Below, piece by piece: positions 1-6,079 of a stretch of DNA of 15,139 nucleotides. The notes beneath the pieces are model-generated. The model was not told the origin of the DNA and ran no database searches. It saw only the letters and a program-made list of their open reading frames with translations. The position numbers and the translations under genes are program-made. The stretch's first letter is position 1. The number at the start of each line of letters is the position of its first letter. Location of the stretch: positions 1-15,139 of the forward strand of contig JASHTX010000003.1 in NCBI GenBank assembly GCA_030040335.1. Reading direction: 5' to 3'. The DNA is from Microcaldota archaeon (GTDB taxonomy: Archaea; Micrarchaeota; Micrarchaeia; Micrarchaeales; CABMGC01).

Positions 1-1758
1 CCAGCTCTGGCCTACCTCGAACTGCTCCATGCAAATCCAAACGCGCTCGACGAGATGCTTGAGTCTGCAACCAAGCTGGAGTACAAGGAGGAATCGCACT
101 GGGGCAAGATGATAGTCAAGGGATACGAAGGAATGGGCGAGCCCGAAGCCAGGGAAAAGGTCAAGGAGACGCTTATGAAGAACGGGGGTGCAATCGAGAT
201 CTTCGTGTTGGTCAACGCGCCGGTCTTTTGCAGGGATGGGACAAGGATAGTGGTAAAGGTCGTGGAGGACCAGTGGTTCCTTAATTACGGCGACAAGAAA
301 TGGAAGGAGGAAGCCAAGCAGGTCTTCGGCAAGATGCGCATACTTCCGGAGAATGCGAAAAACGCCTTCACAGCGGCCATAGACTGGATAGACCTGCGCG
401 CGGTTGCGAGGGCAAAGGGGCTGGGAACCAGATTCCCGCTGGACAACAAGTACATAATAGAGCCACTCTCTGATTCGACCATATACCCTTCATTCTACAC
501 CATTTCATACCTCATAAGGGGGATTCCTGAGAGCAGCCTGAAGCCGGCCCTCTTTGATTACGTGTTCAAGGGCGTGGGGAACCCTGACGCAGTCTCGAAA
601 GCCACAGGGATAGACTACACGATCATAAAGAAGTGCAAAGAGTCGTTCTCCTACTGGTACCAGTACACATCGCGCCACTCCGGCTCTGACCTGATATTCA
701 ACCATCTTACCATGTACATATTCAATCATGCGGCAGTATTCAGCAAGGAATACTGGCCAAAGCAGATAGTCGCTAACGCGCTCGTCAACTACGAAGGGGA
801 GAAGATGAGCAAGAGCCTCGGCAACATAGTGCCGCTCATAGACGGAGTCAGGAAGTACGGCGCGGATCCGCTCAGGATAAACATAATTGCTGGAGCGGAT
901 CCATCGACAGAATCAGAGTTCAGCGACAAGGCGGTCAGGGGCATACAGGAGAGGCTTGGCTACATATACGATGCGGTAGAAGGCATTGACAAGTATGAGT
1001 CCGGAGAGCTCAGGCGCATAGATTACTGGCTCTACTCGAAACTCAGCGGCAAGGTTGAAAAGGCTACGAAAGCGATGGAGAACCTCGAGCTTCGAACGGC
1101 CTATACAAGCGTGCTCTACGACTCGGTCCTCGAGCTGAAGAGGTATGCGGCAAGGGGTGGAAACAACGGGGTAGTGGTCAGGGACTTCCTTTCATCGGTT
1201 TCGCTTATGCTGCAGCCTATCGCCCCGCATGTAGCGGAGCAGATGTGGCACATGCTAGGCAACACGACCTTCGCATCCGTGGAGAAATGGCCTGCCTCGG
1301 ACAAAGAGATGTTGAACCAGAAGGTGGAGATGGAAGAAGACCTGATTGATTCCAGCATAGAAGATGCGAGGCAGGTGATAGCACTTATGCAGAGGAAATC
1401 GAACAAGAAGGCGAGGGAGCTCAAGATAATAGTGGCCAGCGACTGGAAGAGGAGCGTGGTCAACACGCTAGCCCGCGAGAAGAAGCCTGGCAAGGCTCTC
1501 GAAGCCCTGGGCAAAGACAGCACTGTGGACAAGGAGGCTGCGTCAAAGCTTGTAACTGCGCTGTCCAAGAAGCTAAATGAGGTAAAAGAGGTAAGCGAGA
1601 CCCAGAAAGAAGAGTTTGATAACTTTAACGAAGCAAAAGAGTACATGGCAAAACAGCTGGGCTGCACGGTAGTTGTGGAGCTCGAATCCAAGTCTCAATC
1701 CGCGAGGGCAAACAGGGCCATGCCTCTAAAACCGAGCCTGGACATAATATTGGAGTGA
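1..1758 (+). CDS. leuS: Leucyl-tRNA synthetase, archaeal type (5' partial)
   Basis: Class I aminoacyl-tRNA synthetase that charges tRNA-Leu in the cytoplasm. The frame is open from base 1, so the N-terminal part with the HIGH motif and most of the editing domain lies outside the window; 585 residues are visible. Near the start is the PVFCRDGT...EDQWFLNYGD block that follows the CP1 domain in LeuRS, then DWIDLRAVARAKGLGTRFP. The GEKMSKSLGN block places the ATP-binding KMSKS loop at 802-816. An anticodon-binding helical region follows (QPIAPHVAEQMW), then a long basic C-terminal extension ending in PLKPSLDIILE, as in archaeal LeuRS. The gene stops with TGA. The GGAG just before the stop (1752-1755) can serve as ribosome binding site for the next gene, so the two are probably co-transcribed. 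Family assignment is firm. Confidence 0.96.
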   Translation, partial: PALAYLELLHANPNALDEMLESATKLEYKEESHWGKMIVKGYEGMGEPEAREKVKETLMKNGGAIEIFVLVNAPVFCRDGTRIVVKVVEDQWFLNYGDKKWKEEAKQVFGKMRILPENAKNAFTAAIDWIDLRAVARAKGLGTRFPLDNKYIIEPLSDSTIYPSFYTISYLIRGIPESSLKPALFDYVFKGVGNPDAVSKATGIDYTIIKKCKESFSYWYQYTSRHSGSDLIFNHLTMYIFNHAAVFSKEYWPKQIVANALVNYEGEKMSKSLGNIVPLIDGVRKYGADPLRINIIAGADPSTESEFSDKAVRGIQERLGYIYDAVEGIDKYESGELRRIDYWLYSKLSGKVEKATKAMENLELRTAYTSVLYDSVLELKRYAARGGNNGVVVRDFLSSVSLMLQPIAPHVAEQMWHMLGNTTFASVEKWPASDKEMLNQKVEMEEDLIDSSIEDARQVIALMQRKSNKKARELKIIVASDWKRSVVNTLAREKKPGKALEALGKDSTVDKEAASKLVTALSKKLNEVKEVSETQKEEFDNFNEAKEYMAKQLGCTVVVELESKSQSARANRAMPLKPSLDIILE

Positions 1759-1762
1759 TCAA

Positions 1763-2119
1763 ATGGTTGACATAACACAGGAACCTGTGAAGAAAGTAGT
1801 TCTGCACGAGGTCTACAAGTACGAGAACAAGGAGGAGCTTATGCTCAGGGCGGTAAGGCCGAACGGAGTCATGCCTCTATACTGGAGCGACGGCGTGCTC
1901 TTCTTCTTCTACCCGTTCGTGAGCAGCGACGCTAAGAAGGACTACCTCAAGGGCATATTCCACGTCGAGATAGTGGCCTACTGCCTCATGCCCGAGTTCA
2001 AGACGATACTCGAGCTGGACGAGGAGCAGGTAAAGGGCGTAAAGATAAGGGTCTTCGACCTCAGCAAGTTCGACCTCTTCAGGGACATGGCCAGGTGGCT
2101 GAAGGCGAAGAAAGCGTAG
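1763..2119 (+). CDS. Conserved small cytoplasmic protein of unknown function
   Basis: 118 residues, not recognised. The protein is soluble: no signal peptide or membrane segment, a mixed alpha/beta composition, an aromatic central patch (YWSDGVLFFFYPF, about residues 40-52) and a basic C-terminal helix ending RDMARWLKAKKA. The ATG lies 4 nt after the leuS stop. The GGAG overlapping the end of leuS (1752-1755) sits 7 nt upstream of this ATG, which supports both the start and translation from the leuS transcript. Codon use is like the neighbouring housekeeping genes (AGG for Arg, ATA for Ile). The position between leuS and a ribosomal protein gene suggests a conserved, perhaps translation-associated role, but that is inference from context only. 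Confidence 0.85.
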   Translation: MVDITQEPVKKVVLHEVYKYENKEELMLRAVRPNGVMPLYWSDGVLFFFYPFVSSDAKKDYLKGIFHVEIVAYCLMPEFKTILELDEEQVKGVKIRVFDLSKFDLFRDMARWLKAKKA

Positions 2120-2120
2120 A

Positions 2121-2170
2121 GTTATTATACTTTATTCGCCAATAGCTATCGCTCGTTTTGGTGCAAGCCA
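2121..2170 (+). promoter_or_regulatory. Promoter and leader of the eL40 gene
   Basis: The 51-bp gap between the unknown gene and eL40 holds an AT-rich box around 2124-2134 (TTATACTTTA) suitable as an archaeal TATA box, about 40 nt before the ATG. This would give a leader of roughly 15 nt. GGTG at 2160-2163 lies 7 nt before the ATG and matches the archaeal anti-Shine-Dalgarno sequence, supporting the start at 2171. Confidence 0.5.
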
Positions 2171-2323
2171 ATGGGAAAATTTCCACTAGCAGATGAAGCC
2201 CTGAGCAGGGTCTGGATTTGCAGGAAGTGCAAGAGCAGGAACAGGCAGGGCAGCGAGAAGTGCAGGAAATGCGGTTCGATGTACCTGAGGCCGAAGCACA
2301 AGGAGCTGAGGGTAAAGAAGTAG
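2171..2323 (+). CDS. rpl40e: Large-subunit ribosomal protein eL40 (L40e)
   Basis: A 50-codon gene for a small zinc-ribbon ribosomal protein of the 50S subunit. The translation begins MGKFPLADEALSRVWICRKC and contains two CxxC knuckles: Cys17/Cys20 in CRKC and Cys31/Cys34 in a second CRKC. Between them is a basic KSRNRQGSEK linker, and the C-terminus is lysine/arginine-rich (LRPKHKELRVKK). Spacing, length and the aromatic-ICRKC entry match archaeal L40e, in which the four cysteines bind one zinc ion. The protein is short enough to be missed by length-filtered gene callers. A GGTG ribosome binding site precedes the ATG. The neighbours are leuS and conserved small genes on the same strand. Confidence 0.93.
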   Translation: MGKFPLADEALSRVWICRKCKSRNRQGSEKCRKCGSMYLRPKHKELRVKK

Positions 2324-2324
2324 A

Positions 2325-2349
2325 TTTTATATTTGCTTTGTTGCAAATA
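2325..2349 (+). promoter_or_regulatory. TATA box overlapped by a 7-6-7 inverted repeat
   Basis: TTTTATATTT at 2325-2334 is a good archaeal TATA box, placing transcription start near 2355 and leaving a short leader before the ATG at 2370. Overlapping its downstream edge is a perfect inverted repeat: TATTTGC (2330-2336), a 6-nt spacer, GCAAATA (2343-2349). An inverted repeat between TATA box and start site is a typical place for a repressor dimer to bind. The gene downstream encodes a winged-helix protein, so autoregulation is a natural hypothesis. Confidence 0.5.
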
Positions 2350-2369
2350 AAAACAAGGAAGATGAGTGA

Positions 2370-2594
2370 ATGGTAGAACTGAATCCGATTGAACAGCTTA
2401 TAGTGTCGGCCATGAAAGAACTTGGGGCCACGAAGGAACAGGGGCTGAAGACCGCTGACGACATAGCCAAGAAGACGAACAGACCGAAGAGCATGGTTAC
2501 GAACGCGCTTGTTTTGCTGGCACAGAAGGGCGTCATAAAGAGAGTGGCAAGGGAGAAGGCCGCTGGCTACTACCTGGTCCAGATGCAGGCGTAG
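2370..2594 (+). CDS. Small winged-helix DNA-binding protein
   Basis: 74 residues consisting of little more than one winged helix-turn-helix. Helix 1 is about residues 6-17 (IEQLIVSAMKEL). The HTH is about 28-51 (TADDIAKKTNRPKSMVTNALVLLAQKG). The wing is about 53-70 (VIKRVAREKAAGYYLV). The likely role is a transcription factor; no metal- or ligand-binding motif is visible. An inverted repeat sits in its promoter. An alternative is an eS25-like ribosomal protein, also a small winged helix, but the Lys-rich N-terminus of eS25 is missing. The preceding ATG at 2363 opens only a few codons and is unlikely to be the start. The next gene begins 6 nt after the stop, so the two probably form an operon. 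Confidence 0.82.
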   Translation: MVELNPIEQLIVSAMKELGATKEQGLKTADDIAKKTNRPKSMVTNALVLLAQKGVIKRVAREKAAGYYLVQMQA

Positions 2595-2600
2595 GGTTGC

Positions 2601-3047
2601 ATGGGGAGCGACTCGATAGAGTTTCTTGCAAGGTACAAGAACTGGCTAGCGGTAAAGAAGATAACCATAGACGACAACACGAAGCCTGAGGAGATCGTCC
2701 TGCAGCTCTCGACCATAAGGCAGAGCGTTGACAAGAAGTCCTTCGAGCTTCTGGGAATAGACACAGCAACACTTGACGCATACGCCACACAGCTGACGGG
2801 CGGAGCGAGGAAGAGCTACGGAAAGCTCGCGGAAGTGATACAGAAGCTCGGCGCAAGCGATACGAAGGAAGTAGTGACCAAGGCGACAGGCGGCAAGGAA
2901 GAGCTGGCCGAGATAGCCGGAACATACCTTTTCAGGAAGACAGTGCAGAACCTTACGTTCGACTTCGATGTAAATCCCGAAATGCTGCAGAAGGCGTACC
3001 CGAACCTGAAGCTGCCGAAGCCTCCTGGCAGAAAGCCGAAAGCCTGA
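2601..3047 (+). CDS. Conserved archaeal protein, possibly DUF2666 family
   Basis: 148 residues, soluble, mostly helical. The N-terminal segment RYKNWLAVKKITIDDNTKPEEI (about residues 11-32), the following TIRQSVDKKSFELLGID (about 38-54) and the terminal YPNLKLPKPPGRK (about 133-145) remind me of the archaeal DUF2666 family, which has no established function. This match is from memory, not a search. There is no signal peptide, membrane segment or catalytic motif. The start is 6 nt downstream of the winged-helix gene, so co-transcription is likely. It is the last gene of the housekeeping block: repeat R1 begins 9 nt after its stop. Confidence 0.8.
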   Translation: MGSDSIEFLARYKNWLAVKKITIDDNTKPEEIVLQLSTIRQSVDKKSFELLGIDTATLDAYATQLTGGARKSYGKLAEVIQKLGASDTKEVVTKATGGKEELAEIAGTYLFRKTVQNLTFDFDVNPEMLQKAYPNLKLPKPPGRKPKA

Positions 3048-3056
3048 GAAAAGGGC

Positions 3057-3101
3057 TGGGCTGACTCCCGGCAGAGGCCCATTCTCATTAGGAAAATTAG
3101 G
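3057..3101 (+). repeat. Dispersed repeat R1 (left boundary of accessory island)
   Basis: First of four same-orientation copies sharing the core CTGACTCCCGGC. Here the core can fold as TGGGC (3057-3061), a TGA bulge, CTC paired with GAG (3074-3076) around the loop CCGGCA, and GCCCA (3077-3081). The 3' part, ATTCTCATTAGG followed by a second ATTAGG, is nearly identical to R2. It lies between convergent genes, 9 nt after the stop of the housekeeping block. Confidence 0.8.
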
Positions 3102-3152
3102 CACAAAGTACAAGCTTGGCATCTGCCAGGTAAAATTCAATAGAGTTTATCG

Positions 3153-4073
3153 TTAAAGAGTAGGCGGAGGAACAAATATCGCATACAAGACCAAATACAA
3201 AAACAAAGCAGCGAAGAAAGCCAGAGTCATAAGTATGACAAGAACTGTTGCATTCCTCACGCTTATGCTTCTCTTATCAGAGTAGTAGATGACCGGCCAG
3301 CTGAGAAGTACAACAAGCAGCCATTCCACAACTACCGTAACCAATGAGGCCTGTCCTAAGAGGTTGCTGAACCAAGGACCGACAAAAACTAACACCGGAA
3401 GCGAGACCGCCGTAAGGCATGACATAATCAGCAGTATTCTTTTTCTATTTTTTATCTTCTGTTTTCTGAGATAAAGAAAAACAATAGGTATCTCTATAAT
3501 CAAAGTGAGGATGAGAAGTTCCAATGTCGTAATTGCGATTTTAATATCAGCGATTCTGTTGGCCTGTGCAGTGGTGATCCCCGGAGTATAGACGCCACTG
3601 AACACTGCAGTGCCATTTGAGTATAACTGCACATTTGTCCGTGCAAGATAATCCACATTTGAGCTGTTGGTTGCATTTGTAATCTCTCCAGGTAGTTGAT
3701 CTTCATCTGAAACGAAAGTCTTGTTCAGACTAGGTATGTAGAAGACCATCCTCAGAGGGTATGTTGGAAAGATGATTAGGCAAGTGCTGTTCGAACAATG
3801 CGCTTCGCTTAAGGTAAAGTTCGTATCCTTCCAGTAGCACTCTACTGGAAGACTGTACGCGCTCACATTCAAATGTGACATTACTATTGAATTCTGGATG
3901 TTGCTGGCGCTAATGTTGTCATGACACGCAAATGCTGCTGCATAAATAGGGCCGCTTACGTTGCCGCCGTTATAGGTCAAAAACATCAATGTTTGCGCAG
4001 GCTGGGCTTTTGCAGGTGTGTTAAAGAAGAGCAAAGCGAATATAAAGAAGGTAAGCAGTTTCCTGTTCTTCAT
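3153..4073 (-). CDS. Secreted-ectodomain membrane protein of unknown function
   Basis: 306 residues. A signal peptide spans about 1-23 (KLLTFFIFALLFFNTPAKA). An extracellular domain of about 150 residues follows, with four cysteines (50, 79, 93, 98) that could form two disulfides and many N-x-S/T sequons (NVS, NIS, NVS, NFT, NST, NKT, NAT, NSS, NGT). Four hydrophobic helices then lie at about 178-202, 211-233, 242-264 and 275-298, separated by short basic loops, and the tail ends VPPPTL. No known domain was recognised. On the opposite strand from both flanking genes and visibly more AT-rich than the housekeeping block, it is the sole gene between repeats R1 and R2, consistent with acquired cassette content. 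GGTTAAAAAT (- strand, about 4104-4113) could be its TATA box. Confidence 0.85.
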   Translation of the reverse strand: MKNRKLLTFFIFALLFFNTPAKAQPAQTLMFLTYNGGNVSGPIYAAAFACHDNISASNIQNSIVMSHLNVSAYSLPVECYWKDTNFTLSEAHCSNSTCLIIFPTYPLRMVFYIPSLNKTFVSDEDQLPGEITNATNSSNVDYLARTNVQLYSNGTAVFSGVYTPGITTAQANRIADIKIAITTLELLILTLIIEIPIVFLYLRKQKIKNRKRILLIMSCLTAVSLPVLVFVGPWFSNLLGQASLVTVVVEWLLVVLLSWPVIYYSDKRSISVRNATVLVILMTLAFFAALFLYLVLYAIFVPPPTL

Positions 4074-4176
4074 AACACCAAACCAATTTCGCTGCTCACA
4101 TTTTTAACCATATTCTAGCATTTTAGCTTCTAGCTTCCAGTCCGAAAATACCCCTTAAGACAAGGTTTCCTGACGT

Positions 4177-4221
4177 TAGCCTGACTCCCGGCCGAGGCCT
4201 ATTCTCATTAGGGAAATTAGG
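4177..4221 (+). repeat. Dispersed repeat R2
   Basis: Second copy in the same orientation. The hairpin arms are TAGCC (4177-4181) and GCCTA (4197-4201), with one C-C mismatch, then a TGA bulge, CTC/GAG and loop CCGGCC. The 3' part TTCTCATTAGG...ATTAGG matches R1 closely. CCTA (4198-4201) can alternatively pair with TAGG (4209-4212). It lies between the divergently oriented membrane-protein gene and the vapB-like gene, just upstream of the latter's TATA box. Confidence 0.8.
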
Positions 4222-4239
4222 TAACTCCCAAACCAAAGA

Positions 4240-4266
4240 TTTAAATAAGTATTACGCGTAATACTT
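4240..4266 (+). promoter_or_regulatory. vapBC-like promoter with perfect 20-bp palindromic operator
   Basis: TTTAAATA at 4240-4247 is a strong TATA box centred about 25 nt before the ATG at 4269, predicting a leaderless or nearly leaderless transcript. Directly between the two is the perfect palindrome AAGTATTACGCGTAATACTT (4247-4266). Its position would let a bound dimer block RNA polymerase. AbrB-type antitoxins bind their own promoters, so this is the expected autoregulatory operator. Confidence 0.75.
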
Positions 4267-4268
4267 TT

Positions 4269-4505
4269 ATGGAGATTGAGGAAACAAAGGTCACGCAGAA
4301 GTTCCAGACCACCATACCAAAGAGAATACGCAAAAGACTCGGAGTAAGGAGCGGAGGCGAAGTCTTCTGGCACGTGGTTAAGGAGTTTGTTGTGGTTGAC
4401 ACGCATAAAAAGATAAAGAACCCTATCGAGTTCCTTACATCGCAGATAAAGCTGGACCTTGACGCTGTGAAGTTGGTTCACGAAGCGCGATCAGGGATGG
4501 CTTGA
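4269..4505 (+). CDS. vapB: AbrB/SpoVT-fold antitoxin, VapB-like
   Basis: 78 residues. The N-terminal half is a swapped-hairpin AbrB DNA-binding domain: TKVTQKFQTTIPKRIRKRLG (about residues 6-25), then VRSGGEVFWHVVKEFVVVD (about 26-44), matching the usual IPxxIRxxLGxxxGxxV pattern. The C-terminal half (KKIKNPIEFLTSQIKLDLDAVKLVHEARSGMA) is the likely toxin-wrapping tail. The expected role is to neutralise the PIN-domain toxin next door and repress the shared promoter through the palindrome at 4247-4266. Its TGA stop overlaps the toxin ATG by one base (TGATG), indicating coupled translation. The start at 4269 fits a TATA box about 25 nt upstream. It lies between repeats R2 and R3. Confidence 0.88.
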   Translation: MEIEETKVTQKFQTTIPKRIRKRLGVRSGGEVFWHVVKEFVVVDTHKKIKNPIEFLTSQIKLDLDAVKLVHEARSGMA

Positions 4506-4930
4506 TGTACATAGACACAAACATCTTTATCTACGCTATAGAAAACCATCCTGAATACGGGGTTTCATGCAAAAAGATACTCAAAGATGTGGAAGGCGGC
4601 AAGATTAAGGTAAGCGCATCTATCCTTGTTCTTGTTGAAACTGTAAACGTGCTGAACAGGCTAAACAAAGAACTGAAGCGTGGTGGGAAGAAGCCGCTTG
4701 ATATAAGCCTGAATATATCTGCCATCGAGTCGCTTCCAATAAGATGGCTTGACCTAAACCTTCTGGTGATAGAAAGAGCAGCTCAATATGACTATTCGAT
4801 TAATCCCACAGATTACATTCATCTTGCCACTATGGAACTAAACCAGATAAACGAAATCATTTCTGCAGATGGAGATGATCTAGACAAGATCAAATGGATT
4901 GCAAGAACTGATCCACTCGATTACAATTAG
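4505..4930 (+). CDS. vapC: PIN-domain ribonuclease toxin, VapC-like
   Basis: 141 residues from the ATG at 4505; a TTG one codon earlier is also possible. The PIN-domain acidic residues are all visible: Asp4 in MYIDTN, Glu45 in LVLVETVNVL, Asp103 in NPTDYIHLATM and Asp122 in ISADGDDLD. These coordinate the divalent metals used for single-strand RNA cleavage, so the enzyme looks intact. VapC toxins typically cut initiator tRNA, rRNA or other tRNAs; the target here cannot be read from sequence. The ATG overlaps the antitoxin stop (TGATG). The pair is the only content between repeats R2 and R3. Codon use is more AT-rich than in the leuS block, consistent with horizontal transfer. Confidence 0.9.
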   Translation: MYIDTNIFIYAIENHPEYGVSCKKILKDVEGGKIKVSASILVLVETVNVLNRLNKELKRGGKKPLDISLNISAIESLPIRWLDLNLLVIERAAQYDYSINPTDYIHLATMELNQINEIISADGDDLDKIKWIARTDPLDYN

Positions 4931-4940
4931 CTCCGGCTAG

Positions 4941-5019
4941 TCTCAAGCCCAAATTTCCCCCTATAACCCGCCTTTCACGCAGTAGGCTGACTCCCGGCAG
5001 AGGCCTATTTGGTATTAGG
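4941..5019 (+). repeat. Dispersed repeat R3 (long form)
   Basis: Third copy, longer than R1 and R2. From 4941 (TCTCAAGCCC) to about 5007 it matches R4 almost base for base, including TATAACCCGCCTTTCACGCA. The hairpin is fully paired: TAGGC (4983-4987), TGA bulge, CTC, loop CCGGCA, GAG, GCCTA (5003-5007). GCCT...AGGC within 4971-4987 could form a second small stem in the upstream arm. It begins 11 nt after the vapC stop. Confidence 0.85.
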
Positions 5020-5083
5020 AAAACAGTAAAAATTGCACAAGACCGGTAAAGGGCTAAGAAGCGCTAATGAGAACCGGAAGCAT

Positions 5084-5524
5084 CTAATGAGCGCGCCAGG
5101 TTTCATGTTCCCCGCTAGTCATAATCACATACATTGCTCGATTTCTTTCCATCATTTCATTAATCATCTTGATGGTTGCCAACTCTTCCTTTGTTCTATA
5201 AACAACGCCATCCTTCCTGTCCTTTTCAGCCGCTGCCTCATAGATTCCTGCTATTAATCCTATGGGTGCCGCTGTAAACACAAACGGGTTATTCGCCGCT
5301 GCTCCTACGCCACCAACGAAAATACTGGCCTCGATAATCATCTTTCCGATTGGCGCTCCATCATAGAGCACCCACTTAGTCCCTCTGTAGGTTTCCTTTA
5401 ACACTTGGCCAAGACCCTCTTCCAGCTCACCTAAGCTACGCCTGACCTCACCCTTCAGGGTTTTGAACTCCTTTTTGATGTGCTTCCACTCTTTCGAAAC
5501 TTGGTTCTTAGCCATCTCCTTCAC
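5084..5524 (-). CDS. Small membrane-associated coiled-coil protein, unknown
   Basis: 146 residues from a GTG; an ATG three codons in (5515) is an alternative, and neither has a well-spaced ribosome binding site. Residues 10-45 form a highly charged amphipathic helix likely to be a coiled coil (SKEWKHIKKEFKTLKGEVRRSLGELEEGLGQVL). Residues about 57-98 are a small-residue-rich hydrophobic hairpin (IFVGGVGAAANNPFVFTAAPIGLIAGIY). The C-terminus is charged again and ends in EHETWRAH. There is no signal peptide, so both ends are probably cytoplasmic around a membrane hairpin. No family was recognised. It follows the next gene on the same strand by 23 nt, and the two are the only content between R3 and R4. 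Pore-forming or membrane-remodelling activity is conceivable but unsupported. Confidence 0.75.
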   Translation of the reverse strand: MKEMAKNQVSKEWKHIKKEFKTLKGEVRRSLGELEEGLGQVLKETYRGTKWVLYDGAPIGKMIIEASIFVGGVGAAANNPFVFTAAPIGLIAGIYEAAAEKDRKDGVVYRTKEELATIKMINEMMERNRAMYVIMTSGEHETWRAH

Positions 5525-5547
5525 TCACATTATTCTCGGCAGCATGT

Positions 5548-5886
5548 CTATCTTCTGAACTTCGAAGTCAAAGCGTCGAAAATGTGTCTGTGCCCTCTTC
5601 TGGAGCTTGCTACGGTCACACCTTGACTCTCAAGATTTAAACTCTTCAGCTCTTTTTTTAGCGTTTTTATCCTTTTTCTTGCATCAAACCAATCCTCGGC
5701 TCCAATGACAACTATTGCTGCGGAAATAACAGTGAAGAGTCCTCCCGCACCTACCATGGTAACGTAAAACGCCTTTTCCACTATGACTGGCGGAACAGGA
5801 GGAGCCCATGTAAAGAGTCCGGGATGAATTAAACCTTCCAAGGCACCGTAAGCAGTTGCGGCGAAAAATGGTGGATTTACACTCAT
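5548..5886 (-). CDS. Small membrane protein with C-terminal coiled coil, unknown
   Basis: 112 residues from the ATG at 5886. A moderately hydrophobic N-terminal part (about 5-28) leads to a proline-rich turn (WAPPVPPVI), then a clear membrane helix at about 38-63 (KAFYVTMVGAGGLFTVISAAIVVIGAE). A basic coiled-coil stretch follows (DARKRIKTLKKELKSL, about 68-83), then a basic tail. The start is uncertain. The same frame stays open upstream to a stop at 5983-5985 and encodes a plausible charged helix (RKRDEVISELNEAKRDKTAALRHTLR) but contains no ATG or GTG. An ATG at 5981 exists in another frame. A frameshift or an unannotated longer N-terminus is therefore possible. It is the first gene of a two-gene - strand unit between R3 and R4. 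No family was recognised. Confidence 0.7.
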   Translation of the reverse strand: MSVNPPFFAATAYGALEGLIHPGLFTWAPPVPPVIVEKAFYVTMVGAGGLFTVISAAIVVIGAEDWFDARKRIKTLKKELKSLNLESQGVTVASSRRGHRHIFDALTSKFRR

Positions 5887-5986
5887 ACGCAATGTATGGC
5901 GTAGCGCAGCAGTCTTGTCTCTTTTTGCCTCGTTCAGTTCAGAGATGACTTCGTCTCGCTTTCTGGCTTTAGTATTTCCATCTCAT

Positions 5987-6079
5987 CACAACGTTTATTT
6001 TGCTCATGCCATTAATATGCATTGTGTCCAAAGTTCCTTTAGCTCAGCTCTATCGCTTCATTCAAGAGGAGCTTTAGGC
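5987..6079. other. Intergenic segment between the two-gene cassette and R4
   Basis: About 90 bases with no convincing coding content. On the - strand GCATATTAATGG near 6010-6021 could be a TATA element for the two-gene unit, about 35 nt upstream of the ATG at 5981. Nothing else recognisable is present before repeat R4 begins. Confidence 0.35.

Noticed and set aside
1116..1691. A long - strand frame inside leuS
   Set aside because: Antisense shadow of a confidently identified synthetase; the Ser/Leu/Phe-rich translation is typical of reverse-strand reading of a Lys/Glu-rich gene.
2646..3140. A 164-residue - strand frame over the DUF2666-like gene
   Set aside because: Its translation is antisense to a coherent charged protein with good start spacing, and its N-terminal part lies within repeat R1. 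No promoter or ribosome binding site is visible.
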